A stretch of DNA of 64,000 nt from Siphonodentalium dalli. Taxonomy: Eukaryota; Mollusca; Scaphopoda; Gadilida; Siphonodentaliidae. Location of the stretch: NCBI GenBank assembly GCA_032622095.1, contig CP136069.1:43130194-43194193 (forward strand), in the 5' to 3' direction. The position numbers and the translations under genes are program-made. The notes under the pieces are model-generated. The model did not search any database. It was given only the letters and a program-made list of their open reading frames with translations, and was not told where the DNA came from. Below are positions 11,425 through 22,408 of this stretch, one piece after another (the stretch's first letter is position 1; each line of letters starts with the position of its first letter).

Positions 11425-12815
11425 GGGTGTTAATTTCGGCGTTTTTGCGTACATTTATAGCGAATTCGGCAGCAGCGTATGGGTTAATTTATTCACTTCC
11501 GCTGGAGCTGGCGACTTGTCCGATCGCGCTTGGATGAATAGCCGTATTTCCTTCATGACATAATGTCCAGTCAGGCAGTCAGGGGAGGTGCGGTCGGCGC
11601 CTTTTTGGATTTCCCGTACCTGGTGGAAACGGCCGCAAGTCAGGGGTTAACAGTGCCGTGTCCGCTCGAGCTATCGACTTGGGGATTGGAACTTTGGTAC
11701 ATTCGGGTCCATTCTACACGATAGTGCAAACCCCATCTCCCTCGGACCCCTAGGGGCGGTCCGGTCGGTGGGTGTTAATTTCGGCGTTTTTGCGTACATT
11801 TATAGTGAATTCGGCAGCAACGTATATGTTAATTTATTCACTTCCGCTGCAGCTAGCGACTTGTCCGATCGCACATGGATGCATATGGGTATTCACTTCA
11901 TGATACAATGTACATTTCCGTTGTCAGGCAGTCAGGGGAGGTGCGTTCGGCGCCTTTTTGGATTTCCTTACCTGGCGGAAACGGCCGCAAGTCAGGGGTT
12001 AACAGTGCCGTGTCCGCTCGAACTATCGACTTGGGGATTAGAACTTTGGTACAGTAGAGTCCATTCTACACGATAGTGCAAACCCCATCTCGCTCGGAAC
12101 CCTGGGGCGGTCCGGTCGGCGGGTGTTAATTTCGGCGTTTTTTGCGTACATTTATAGCGAATTCGGCAGCAGCGTATATGTTAATTTATTCACTTCCGCT
12201 GCAGCTAGCGACTTGTCCGATCGCGCATGGATGCATATGGGTATTCACTTCATGATACAATGTACATTTCCGTTGTCAGGCAGTCAGGGGAGGTGCGTTC
12301 GGCGCCTTTTTGGATTTCCTTACCTGGCGGAAACGGCCGCAAGTCAGGGGTTAACAGTGCCGTGTCCGCTCGAGCTATCGACTTGGGGATTAGAACTTTG
12401 GTACAGTAGAGTCCATTCTACACGATAGTGCAAACCCCATCTCGCTCTGACCCCTGGGGGCGGTCCGGTCGGCGGGTGTTAATTTCGGCGTTTTTTAGCG
12501 TACATTTATAGCGAATTCGGCAGCAGCGTATGGGTTAATTTATTCACTTCCGCTGCAGCTAGCGACTTGTCCGATCGCGCATGGATGCCTATGGGTATTC
12601 ACTTCATGATACAATGTACATTTCCGTTGTCAGGCAGTCAGGGGAGGTGCGGTCGGCGCCTTTTTGGATTTCCGTACCTGGCGGAAACGGCCGCAAGTCA
12701 GGGGTTAACAGTGCCGTGTCCACTCGAGCTATCGACGTGGGGATTAGAACTTTGGTACAGTCGAGTCCATTCTACACGATAGTGCAAACCCAATCTCGCT
12801 CGGACCCCTGGGCTG
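11425..12815 (+). repeat. ~355 bp satellite, right array (four units)
   Basis: Four head-to-tail copies begin with GGGTGTTAATTTCGGCGTTT at about 11425, 11768, 12120 and 12475. They run through the same blocks as the left array in the opposite orientation and end with CCCCATCTCGCTCGGACCCC. Copies 2 and 3 share variants absent from copies 1 and 4 (for example ACAGTAGAGTCCATTC), which suggests local amplification. The open frames inside are identical between units only because the repeat is. Confidence 0.95.
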
Positions 12816-13073
12816 ATAATAAATGTTCTTTGTTGATCATATAATTTATTAGTTACCCTTTATAGGCCAGGCAAATATGGACATAGGTGTCACCTCGAGA
12901 GGGAATGACCTACATTTTTGGTTAGCGTATATATATATACTAAACTTTCGGAATCCATATGATGGATTTGTCATATACAAAGTAGTGTTTGCGAAATCGT
13001 CTCATAGTTTTTAGTTCTGTCGCTCATAACACACGTTTAAAACACATCCGTTTAAACACATCGAACAACTTTC
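12816..13073 (+). promoter_or_regulatory. Probable 5' region of the NRF-domain gene
   Basis: This is the 258 bases between the satellite array and the first start codon. An AT-rich TATATATATACTAAAC box lies near 12927 and could act as a TATA element, but nothing shows a transcription start. The satellite array directly upstream limits how much conserved promoter the gene can have here. Confidence 0.25.
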
Positions 13074-13545
13074 ATGATTATGGGATTCCGTGTGTCACAT
13101 TTGGTTGTCCTATTCTCATTTATTCAAGTGTCACTGCTTTCTTTGTCAGCTGGTGAGATTCTCACTGAGAACTCAGAGAATTCTTGGACAAAAACCACAT
13201 ACGGAGAAATCGTAAACAGATACACTCACATTTTGGAGACAAACAGGCGATATACATATTCTGATATTAGGACGTTTGATGGGGCGAGTTTATTACAAGA
13301 ACAGAATCCTGACTCTCATGACATCTGGTCTCTTGTCAGCAATCTTAATCTCGCCATCACAAAATTTTGGGATCTGATTTCGAAAGCCAATGTGCCGGAT
13401 AAACGCTTGAATACATTTCCACTGGATGTCTCAGATCTTTTAGCTACCGGTACCTACAATGTATCACAGCAATGCAACGAAGACTTGTCAGAGGTCATTG
13501 CAGAGTTTCAAAATATTTCCACGAGCGCGATGTGGGCTATCCAAA
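13074..13545 (+). CDS. nrf-6-like acyltransferase, exon 1 (signal peptide and start of NRF domain)
   Basis: The start at 13074 gives a hydrophobic signal peptide (VVLFSFIQVSLLSLSAG, about residues 9-25), so the product enters the secretory pathway. The exon ends with CNEDLSEVIAEF...AMWAIQ, the opening Cys and W-A motif of the NRF domain. The family ('nose resistant to fluoxetine') consists of multipass membrane proteins with an extracellular NRF domain followed by an acyltransferase-3 region. In C. elegans nrf-6 is linked to lipid transport, and biochemical activity is mostly unproven. A GTGAGT donor at 13546 leaves one base (phase 1), which fits exon 2. Reading through gives only ten more residues before a stop. 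NVS and NIS are possible N-glycosylation sites. A second ATG (codon 3) is an equally possible start. Confidence 0.85.
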
Positions 13546-14880
13546 GTGAGTTTCTTACTAATAGTACATTTAGCTAGGTTACATGTATGATGTAGAACAT
13601 ATGTCATATACTAGTAGCACCGGTGTGGTATCGCTGTATGCATGATTGAGCTGAAGTAGTCACCTGCGAAGCTTCGAGATTCGATTCGATTCGCGAATCG
13701 GGCTGCCGATTCATTTCGATTTGATCATACATGATATGTATGATTTTAATATTTTCAATCACCATTCTTGATGTTATTGTAGGTGATAAACAACACGAAT
13801 TACACGAGCTTGAAAGTGCAGTGTTTATATTTGTTCGGGCTCATTGAAGCAAGCACCTACAACTGAGTCAATGGACACTCGTACTGAGTCTGTGCCCCCT
13901 TAGATCTGATACATGTATATGTCTATTCGAATCACCTAATGCGCATACGTTTGACCATTAATAAATGGACACTCCACTGCGTACCTAAATTTTCATTAAT
14001 TAATGCAACACGTGGCACGTGAGCTTGGGATTGACCACTAAATCACGACATATATAGATAATCCTGCATGTCTGAAGGGTAATAACTCTATAAAGAATAT
14101 ACCTTTACTAAATAACGGCGATTTGTATGAGAAATTGCAACACCACAATAGATCAACTCTGGTGAAATATAAGTCAAATGTTTTCTATTGGGTGGGTGGG
14201 CTTGGGGAGGCTTGCGTTACGCTCTTTAAAACACTTCTTCAAATATTTCCGTTATTTCGTCAAAACACTTGACCATATATTAATGGCCTATTTGGGTTCC
14301 GATTGTTCATTTATAAATGGCCAATCCTTAAAGAATTGCCTGATTCGAATAATGGCTGAAAGTTAAGCTATAAATAACTCGCTGTTTTTTTGTCTTGTTG
14401 CATTGATTTGTACCATATACCCAAACGAAGTAACAGTAATATACAGTGCATTTCTCATCCGATTATGCAAATGTAGTCGTCATTGGACATATTGAAAACA
14501 TTTTACAGATGGGAAAATCTTGATTAATCAGAGAGATGTTCGTCTTGGCATTCTTTAAAGTATGCTCTTACAGACTTTATACGATGTTCATGATTTTTGA
14601 GACACAAATTGTACCAACCTTCATTTGAAGATGAGAATATGTTTTTGCGACTGAATCTTCCACCGATGGGGTCATTGTCACAAGACTCCAGTCACCTTTG
14701 TAGCCAGCTTTTTAAATCGATCACAAATGTTGCAGCACCGGCAATCACATTCGTAGCCAGCTTTTCTAATTCCATGCTTAATGACATGAAATATGACGTC
14801 ATTGCATTCGTAATTAAAATGTCGAAGTCATGCTCCAAAACTGACTCCCTTTATCTTATTTTGTATAAATTACATTTCAG
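13546..14880 (+). other. Intron 1 of the NRF-domain gene
   Basis: A 1335-base intron with a GTGAGT donor and a TTACATTTCAG acceptor. It contains no mobile element that I recognise. Open frames at 14178-14366 and 14597-14893 lack domains, and the second only runs into exon 2 in a different frame. Confidence 0.75.
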
Positions 14881-15077
14881 TGCTGGACAGTGAGTTCAAA
14901 GTTGAGAGTGGAATTCTTCTGGGAAAGTCACACTTTGTTGGCTCGTATGATGAATGTGTGAATATCTCCCACTCTTATTACAATGATACGACTAATTTTA
15001 CAAGATCGTTCTCTGGCCAATATTGCTCGACTGTGTTCTCCAATCATCCCGATGTGAAGCAGCCTAATGATCTCACA
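14881..15077 (+). CDS. nrf-6-like acyltransferase, exon 2 (NRF domain core)
   Basis: With the single base carried from exon 1, the exon reads M-L-D-S-E, then GILLGKSHFVGSYDECVNIS, then a short variable stretch and FSGQYCSTVF. This is the diagnostic NRF pattern: a 'D..GK.P.GIL.G....GSYDEC' block, then 'GQYC'. The Cys residues of GSYDEC and GQYC are the expected disulphide partners. The donor at 15078 (GTAAGT) falls after a complete codon (phase 0), matching exon 3. A (CTT)n run starts 13 bases inside the intron, close enough that length changes there could affect splicing. Confidence 0.9.
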
Positions 15078-15090
15078 GTAAGTCGGAGTC

Positions 15091-15124
15091 TTCTTCTTCT
15101 TCTTCTTCTTCTTCTTCTTCTTCC
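15091..15124. repeat. (CTT)n microsatellite
   Basis: About eleven CTT units start just inside the exon 2 donor site. On the plus strand they also form a pyrimidine tract. Confidence 0.95.
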
Positions 15125-15199
15125 GATTACAGTCCACCATCAACAGGCTGATGAGTATGACTAATTATTATTTTGGCAACGACTAGCGATAATTTCTCT

Positions 15200-15499
15200 T
15201 CATGATTTGGGTAATTGATTTGATTTGAATTTGATTTGAATTTGGAAGTCATGATTAGTTGATTGGATTCTTTACTGGGTCGAATCGGTTTTCTGGGACG
15301 TCCAGCATGGATTTAGTTGGTTCATCACCCTGGTCCTGAACTCATCAACTGGAATGATGGTGACTATTTCAGTTGGTAGAGCATTCCATTCTCTTATGGT
15401 CCGGGGAAAGAAAGAAAATTTGTGGTAGTCGTAGTTGGAGTGTGGAATTAGGTAGCCAGCCGCATTAGTGTGCCTGGATTGCCGTGTTTTTTTTAGCAT
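15200..15499 (-). pseudogene. Non-LTR retrotransposon 3' end fragment
   Basis: The minus-strand frame 15499-15272 reads ...NYDYHKFSFFPRTIREWNALP...IIPVDEFRTRVMN, a C-terminal signature seen in many invertebrate LINE proteins. Downstream on that strand (15200-15250) is a short tail of repeated ATTTGAATTTG-type words, a common 3' end for CR1/L2-like elements. Only about 75 codons remain, and the RT itself is missing. It lies in intron 2, antisense to the host gene. Confidence 0.85.
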
Positions 15500-15539
15500 A
15501 GCATATGTATATGTTACTCAGTATAGTATGGTACTGGAG

Positions 15540-15660
15540 TATCGTGCCATGAGGTGCATTGTGTAATGTGTTACTCCATTCTCTTATGGTGCATTGTGTA
15601 ACACCAATATTTAAGACACAATACATTCCACCATTCCATTACACATTCCACCAAGTTTTC
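15540..15660. repeat. Short local duplications
   Basis: The words TCTCTTATGGT and GTGCATTGTGTAA each occur twice within 120 bases, one of them also in the adjoining LINE fragment. This looks like a rearranged patch at the LINE edge. Confidence 0.4.
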
Positions 15661-15679
15661 ATAATCGCTTAATTGATAT

Positions 15680-15775
15680 GTGAGACTCACATATATAAGA
15701 GAGAGAATGCACTGGCACGTGATCTTAATGATGCACCAGCGCAGTTCCCATCATGAACCTCATGAAAGGGTTATT
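15680..15775. mobile_element. Partial copy of the TATATAAGAGAATGCA hairpin element
   Basis: GAGACTCACATATATAAGAG..GAATGCACTGGC is one half of the hairpin found complete at 17.3, 51.8 and 58.0 kb. It is followed by CAGTTCCCATCATGAACC...AAGGGTTA, resembling the right terminal repeat of those elements. The left half is lost. Confidence 0.65.
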
Positions 15776-16210
15776 TTACCCAAAAAAAATTATGAAAAAT
15801 GGGGGGGGGGTCCTATATCGATTTACTTTGTCCATCTGACTAGCCATCCACCTGTCTGTTCATCAATCTGGCGGTATATCCATCAATGTGGTTGTCCATC
15901 ATGCTTTCAAACGAGGGGCCAATGATGTTTTTCGAGCGTTCAATTCTAAAGTTATCATTGTTTGCATGTCTGTAAACTTTGTATTTTGTCCATCTGGGCA
16001 GTTATCTCAGCCAAGGTTCATCAGATCTCAATGACATTTTGTACGGAGGTTTGTCATCATGAGTGATTTAAAAAGAGTGATCAATGATCTTGTTTGGATT
16101 TTCCTTATAGAGTTGTCCTCCTTTATTTTCCTATTTTTGTCCATCCACCTGAGTATCACAGCCATGGGTTATATTATCTTTATGTAAAATGGTATGGATA
16201 TTATAGCCAT

Positions 16211-16957
16211 CACAAGCCAGCCTGAGTTTAGTGTGCCTGTCATTTGCAGAATGAGGTCCCCAGAGGGTGAATTTTATGACGCTATCCCGCATAGCAGGCT
16301 TGCATCACTAAATTCGCCCTCTTGGGACCTCATTTTGCTTAAGCCTCAACTTCACTGGAAAGTTTCTTTATTATCAATTTTATACAAACTTCTTCACATA
16401 GATTCTATTTCTTTTTCTGTTTAGTTCTTTATATCCCCAAATTGGCCGACGACAAATTGCATAATCGAGGTTCCCAAAGGTGTACATCACAATATTCACC
16501 ATTTGGGAACTTCAGTCTGAGTCTATGTCATCAAAAACAGATGAGGCCATACAGAATGATGTCACCAGATGGTGAATTTAATGATGCTACCCCGCATAGC
16601 AGGCCTGCATCACTAAATTCACCCTCTGGGGACCCCATTCTGCTTAGGCCTCATCTTCACTGGAAAGTTTCTTTATTATAAATTTTAGTTTAGTTTCTCT
16701 ACATGTATATCCCCAAATAGGCAGACGACACATTGCATAATTGAGGTTCCCAATGGGTGTACATAACAATATTCGCCATTTGGGAACTTCAATCTGAGTC
16801 TCAGTCTCCCATATGATAGCAGATGAGGCCATGCATGCAGAATGAGGTCACCAGAGGGTGAATTTAGTGATGCTAGCATGCTATGCGGGAAAGCTTCGCT
16901 AAATTCACCCTCTGGGGACCTCAATCTGTAAATGACAGGCACACTAAACTCAGGCTT
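16211..16957. mobile_element. Multi-hairpin TIR element, family H, copy 1
   Basis: The ends are inverted copies: CCTGAGTTTAGTGTGCCTGT at 16213 and its complement near 16937-16956. Inside, a ~95 bp near-palindrome (CAGAATGAGGTCCCCAGAGG ... CCTCTGGGGACCTCATTCTG) occurs three times, at about 16246, 16548 and 16848, with a ~200 bp spacer, giving a period near 300 bp. No protein is encoded. It is a non-autonomous element that appears to have grown by tandem gain of its hairpin unit. Related copies lie at 37.2, 37.9 and 48.0 kb. Confidence 0.85.
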
Positions 16958-17152
16958 GATCAAAAGGCCTTTAATTGAAGTGTTGGCGATGTTTGCATTT
17001 TCCCTTTCAGAATTACGTATATTTTCATTTTAAATTTGGTATTCGACCTGCTCCATGTTTCAATTTAGCACCGTGGTGGAATATTCCAACCCCTCAGGTA
17101 CAACGTCTTGTTATGTCTACCCTTAACCTCATATGAGAACGGAATTTTTCAG

Positions 17153-17249
17153 TCTGGTGTTCCTGGTTTGACAGCTGGAGGACTGACAGTTGGAGTTTGT
17201 GTGCCAAACAGTTGCTCAAGTCTGGACGTCTCAGGTCTATTTAATAATT
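17153..17249 (+). CDS. nrf-6-like acyltransferase, exon 3 (end of NRF domain)
   Basis: A TTTTTCAG acceptor precedes an in-phase exon reading S-G-V-P-G-L..., then LTVGVCVPNSCSSLDVSGLF. LxVGVCVPxSCS is the last conserved block of the NRF domain, with its two Cys residues intact. The donor GTAAGT at 17250 leaves one base (phase 1). Only 23 bases after that donor, the intron is interrupted by a TTAA-flanked element. The boundaries are supported by phase agreement with exon 2 and by the motif. I cannot exclude a small extra exon between exons 2 and 3. Confidence 0.88.
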
Positions 17250-17272
17250 GTAAGTGTTGTATACCGCTGGAT

Positions 17273-17660
17273 TTAACCCTTTACCCAACAGAACGACACT
17301 GTGCCAATGCATTCCCTTATATATGCGAGTCGACCATATGTCGCCTCGCATATATAAGAGAATGCATTGGCTTAACACATATTAAAAATGATAAAATTGT
17401 CAAAGGATGTAGAAAAATATTATAAAAATATATTTAGGCCAATGCATTTCTCTTATATATGCGAGGCGACCTATGGTCGACTCGCATATATAAGATAATG
17501 CATTGGCACAGGGCATAACTGTAACCATCACAATGTGGCCAATGAACCGGTTCCAATGATATCCATATTTGTATGGTGTTATTGAGACAGACCGAAGATA
17601 TTTTAGGCTGTTGAAGCTTTATTTGGGCGTTTTTGGCCGTTTTGTTGGGTAAACGGTTAA
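17273..17660. mobile_element. TTAA-flanked MITE with two internal hairpins
   Basis: The element starts TTAACCCTTTACCCAACAGA and ends with the near-perfect inverse (TTGTTGGGTAAACGGTTAA). TTAA at both borders is the target duplication used by piggyBac-type transposons, and their terminal repeats usually begin with CC(C/Y). Inside are two ~73 bp near-perfect palindromes (17300-17372 and 17434-17505), each built from CCAATGCATT...CTTATATATGCGAGTCGACC and its complement. There is no transposase. Length is 388 bp including both TTAA sites. It sits 23 bases downstream of the exon 3 donor. Confidence 0.85.
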
Positions 17661-18276
17661 ATTGTATAGTAAGTCCAACAACAAATGAAATCGGATCAAT
17701 AAAGTGTATTTTAGATCATATTAAAAGGCTTCAACAGAATAATCACAGCACAGCTATTAGTAATATAAACCCGTATTAAAGATAGTCATTTTCATTTCAT
17801 ATCAAGAAAACCAATGTCAGAAATGGTAACGCGCTCAAGATCATGTATTATATACCCATGATTGTAATTATAGAATATAAAATATATTGGTTTCACGAAT
17901 GACCAACTCAGAATTCAAAATAACAATAACAACCAGCACCTATAAATTAACGAACCGGCGGCCGACTCGGCCGTCTCCGACCACAACCCCCAGTGGGATG
18001 CAGAACGAAAAATTTCTATAAAAGTTGAAATATAAGACTTACAAATTATCTTTTTCATTTCTTTTATTTGTAATTGGCATAGCTTATCACAAACCAAAAA
18101 TCAACATTATTGACATAATGTTAACGACATAAACGAAATTGAAATTCCCAACTACACCTTTTACCGGACTCGGCTTCCGGTGACAGTTCGACTTTTAATC
18201 CTCCCAAAATTCCCATTCTATAAATAAAACACCCATCCGCCCAGGCGAAACAAGAATCTCTACATTAGTGTACACA
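17661..18276. other. Intronic sequence, nothing recognised
   Basis: AT-rich DNA inside the putative intron 3. Short frames only (for example minus strand 17915-18097), without domains. Confidence 0.45.
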
Positions 18277-18357
18277 TGCGGCTGAATTCTGGTCTCAGGT
18301 CTAGACCACCCTAATAATCACGGTGTTCCATGTCAGGACTTGGTCTCGCGAAACCAC
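18277..18357 (+). repeat. Fragment of a GAATTCTGGTC/TCTAGACCA repeat
   Basis: CTGAATTCTGGTCTCAGGTC, TAGACCA and a GTGTTCCATGTC-like stretch have counterparts in reverse orientation at 36180-36290. It is a piece of a dispersed element bearing inverted TCTAGACC words. It directly abuts the next TIR element. Confidence 0.5.
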
Positions 18358-19792
18358 CAGGGGCCTATACTATAGAATACAATTTTTGTAATATCAGCGT
18401 TAATTTGTGATTTACTAATTTTGTAATACATATTTTGTGTTATATAGTATTCGACTGTATTTCTATCAGTGTATTTCTTTCATTGTAGATTGAAACTCAA
18501 CATATGCCCAAAACGCTTTATATGCAAAATACATTGACATGTAATGACTTATATGATCTTTTTGGCGAACAATCTATATACCGAGATTCACTTGACCGGA
18601 AAATCTTTGCATTTGGTGGAGAAAAGGGGGGCCGAAAGTTTCATCTGTTCATGTTTTCATAGTACTCGAACGCTACAGCTTTGTAATATGTAAACATTCG
18701 CAATAAGGAATGATAAAGTACTGGCTAAGTGGGTTCTATAGTAAAGCAATAATACCATATTTGTGAAAATTCATTGTTAGATTACAACTGCACAGGCTAC
18801 ATTATTGATTTTTCACGACGATTATCCGTTCGGAAAATGGTGAGTGCGATTAGCTGGGTACATGTTCTTTGTAATGCGATCACGAATCTCAATTGTTAAC
18901 CCATTGAGGTGGTTTACGCTCAATGGATTTGAAAGGAGATAGCCATGTCAGCGGCCTAGATTTTAATAATGAATGGAATTAAAGAGTTACAGTTGTCGGG
19001 CTTGGGCTCAAAACGTATAAACGATCTTTGTGCGAAGGTACACGGATGCGCGGTGAATCGGGGGTGGTGGCATTTCGTGTTGAAACAGTTACTGATAATT
19101 TCAGGCTAAGTTGCGTTAAGAATCAGTGGACCCCAAATATTTACCATGACATTATGTACATATTTGAACCGCGTGGCATTTGTGTGCTCAAGAAGTTTGC
19201 GTTCACCTTGTGGTCTAAACAATTTAATTTGGCCAATAGTGCCGCACAGAATGTTCCATGAGTGAATGTTTAGAAAAAAATCGGGGTCCCCCGATCCTTA
19301 ACTTACCAATCAATGTAGTAGTGCGTGTTGGTTATAACCAAATGTCATATGTTTACCTAAATTCAACCGCTTAGTTGGGTATAAATGGAAGGTACTGAGA
19401 ATTAGGTATAGTTTAAGTAGATGGTGCTATATATATGTTTTAAAATCGAGGTTGGGTGTCCCCGGAGACCCTGGACGAGGGAGTGTTGGTCCACATTGGA
19501 ATTTCCAAATGAACACCCATCCTTTACACAGGTCGAAAATACCAAGTCCGATAATAGTCATCGCACCCCCATCATGGGTTGAATTTTTCCAGCTGCATGT
19601 TACCTCAAACTTTTCATCTATTAAAGGAATACGGTCCCGAAAAAACAATATTATTTTCTTTCAATATACCGATAATATATATATAAAATGTCCATTGGGC
19701 GCATATAATCTAATATTCGGCCGCCAAACGTTATTTTTATAACGATTAAAAAAAATTCCGAAGTTAGCCGAAGATTTTGTTGTAGACGAAGT

Positions 19793-19862
19793 CACGTGAT
19801 CATCAGCCCGATCACGTGATTGTCACATGTAAACAGAAGCATAGCACGTGATCGATCACGTG
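19793..19862. promoter_or_regulatory. Cluster of four CACGTG (E-box) palindromes
   Basis: CACGTG occurs at 19793, 19813, 19845 and 19857, mostly as ATCACGTGAT or GCACGTGATC. This hexamer binds bHLH-ZIP factors of the MITF/TFEB/USF/MYC type. A locally more GC-rich stretch with CG dinucleotides follows (19870-19990), which would suit a promoter or enhancer. No gene can be assigned downstream, so function is inference. Confidence 0.45.
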
Positions 19863-20759
19863 GTAACTCATTGACAACGCATAGATACGCGACGGCGGTA
19901 TTTTAAGTTTGCATGTAGTCGATCGCGGCCTTTGAAGATTGTCGCGTTATCACACTGCGAATGCAAAACTTCGCCGAAAACATCGCCTTTCTCGTAATTA
20001 AATGTCTTTATCGTGTTATTATTACTATTATTATATGTATCGCGATGTGTTGTTACTATAAAGCCATGCCCGTATATTATTCAGTTTTGCGTGCATTTAT
20101 CTATATAAACGCGTGCTCGTGTCTATATATATGTTTTCGTTACCGGAATAGTCCAAGTTATATTATATATGCATATCAAGATTGCATATATACGCGAAGA
20201 CTTGCACAGTTATTAGGCAATTATCATCTCGTAAACATTCCAATTTCCAGATGCCATTAGTCGTGTGTCAATAAAGAGCGTTTCGTTTTAATTTATCGTA
20301 ACGCGGTAAAACAACACAAAATTGGTTTATTGCTGTCGGATTTAATCAATTATAATCAAGTCATTCATTACCAATATGATATGATAAGTTCATTTTTCCT
20401 TGGTTATGAATCATGTATATATTTGGGCAATATGGTGTTTATATATATTTCGGAATATTGCTTCCCCCACCCCAAAACAATCTAGCCGACTGTCACTCAT
20501 GGAAATTCACTGCATCTATGCATGGTTATTGGCCTATAAAATTAGCACTCTAGCGATGCGGTCTATTGAATATCCAGGTCATAAATCGACCTCTATGTGT
20601 CAATTACGCATAACACTAGGGTTATAAAATATATAAATGTTCGCCGTGGTTCGTTTAAACATCCAATCATATATAACACTTTTTGAAGGAGGGATAATAA
20701 TCCGGTTTAATATGGAATCACATATTCAAGTGCTCTTTATTCGCAATATATCGTAATAG

Positions 20760-21025
20760 TGAACGCTCTTTATTGCGTCAAGGTAAAGGGACTCGACTTA
20801 GAACAGTTGTTCTAGTGATTGTTTACTGATTACAACAATACAGGTCAATACATGTACATGAACTTCCGATATGCATGCTTTATATATCCTTCCATCATTG
20901 TCATAGCAATTTCCGCTTTATTAAACTCTTTTTATTCGTACCATATTAGGAAACCTCTTAACATGGAACGCTCTTTATTGAGCCATGGTGAAGGAAATGG
21001 GGACTCGACTTAGAATAGTTGTCAT
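20760..21025. repeat. Direct duplication around a GAACGCTCTTTATTG motif
   Basis: Two ~60 base segments (20761-20820 and 20966-21025) share GAACGCTCTTTATTG, an AAGG stretch, GGGACTCGACTTAGAA and AGTTGT in order. They lie 205 bases apart inside the 4 kb TIR element. Confidence 0.8.
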
Positions 21026-22408
21026 CGTGAATTATTCATCAACATACTCCCCACTTTAACTGCAATTGTATGTATTCGTAACCATGACTGACTCGTCAAA
21101 TACAACGCTCTTTATTTGGTATATGTAATCGGTTTCTGATTTTGCGCAACGGGTTTCCCAACAGAAATCCTGCCAAATGTCACGTAAACAAACATCGTTT
21201 GGAAATGAATACAGCATATGCCTAACTGAGAGTCACTAGAATGAATGAATGATTGTAAATACGGGACACTCGGGGCATATATACGGAAAATTAAAACAAC
21301 ATCGCGAACACGCACCCGAATAAAGTTCACATGCCGGATCGTGTTTTTATAAGCTTTATACGAAAGTGGTATCTACCCCGCTCAATCGTCCCTCTATATT
21401 TTTTGTCAAAACAATACCGTAACTTTCCAAACAGCACTTAAGACAAATCACAAGTGAAGATAACTCACCGCGCGATGACAATTCACCATGTGTACACGAT
21501 GCTATTGATATGCCCCGCATTAATTCCATTACACTCATGCGCTGATGTCGATTCCGGATTTTCCATCGCCATATAGGTAGACATAATTAACTCCGACTCC
21601 GATTCCCTGTTTTTAATTAGTTTACCTCGCTTGACGTCATGCGAGGTTTTGCGACGGAGATAGCCGACAGCCGGTGGTGGTATTATTTATTTATTTCTCG
21701 GCTTATTTATTACGCGATTTTTATGGGACTTGGCACCTCGGCCTCTGATGCGTAAACGACGAGAACGAACGGAACTCTTTCGAAAATCGACGTGGATCAC
21801 TGTGATCACAATAGGGGTGGCTTTCCGATAGAGTTTTGTTGTTTCATGAGGATAGTAATCCTTTAAGGTCTATATGTTCCCACTAATATTTCAGCCATAC
21901 AGAGCTAGCTAGACAAATTAGGTTCCATCCTTGGTAATATTGCTATATAAAGTTGATGTGGCCATTTGAACAGCAACCGATGTGTGTGTTTGCCGACCTT
22001 TTTCGACAAACCGTTAATAAACATGTAACATAAAACATCTGAAACACGATACTGAAAAAAATACTTTTCATCGTGCGCAATTGTGGTCAAAATAACCCAA
22101 GTATCGGAAACTATATTCACACATAATGTACCTTAATTCATCAATTAAATCACTCACCAACTGACACAAATAGGCATTGCCATACCATTCGCATATATCA
22201 TTAGAGTAATTTCCCTTGACAAAATCACAAATGTTTAGATGTGCGTTCAACGAACGGTGATCGATAGTACTCTATTTGCCGTCTTTTTGTGATTTACAAG
22301 AAATCGCGTTCGCTGTTAGATTACAGTGGTCCATAGTACTCGACACCTTCTGTACGGCTCAAATAAGCCTGCTATTACAAAAATTGTATTCTATAGTATA
22401 GGCCCCTG

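Larger units (their letters stand above)
15078..17152 (+). other. Intron 2 of the NRF-domain gene
   Basis: A 2075-base intron from GTAAGT to TTTTTCAG. It holds a (CTT)n microsatellite, a LINE 3' fragment on the opposite strand, part of a palindromic element and a complete multi-hairpin element, all listed separately. Another NRF exon could be hidden here, but exons 2 and 3 already join in phase. Confidence 0.75.
18358..22408. mobile_element. ~4 kb TIR element beginning CAGGGGCC (hAT-like ends), no transposase seen
   Basis: The first ~36 bases (CAGGGGCCTATACTATAGAA...) recur as an almost exact inverse at 22373-22408 (...TTCTATAGTATAGGCCCCTG). A 5'-CAGGG terminus is characteristic of hAT-superfamily elements. 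The 8 bases on either side do not match, so a target duplication is not supported. Only short frames lie inside. The interior holds four CACGTG sites within 70 bp (19793-19862) and several copies of the GCTCTTTAT/ATAAAGAGC motif. It is either a large non-autonomous element or two termini of separate copies. Confidence 0.7.

Noticed and set aside
11768-12782. Three near-identical ~100-codon frames suggesting a tandem gene family
   Set aside because: They are the same frame of the 355 bp satellite unit; the overlapping alternative frame is equally open and there is no domain or splice context.
17071-17099. Possible 29-base micro-exon (TTCAATTTAG acceptor, CTCAG/GTACAA donor) just before exon 3
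   Set aside because: Its length would break the phase 0 join between exons 2 and 3, which already fit each other, and its translation adds no NRF motif.
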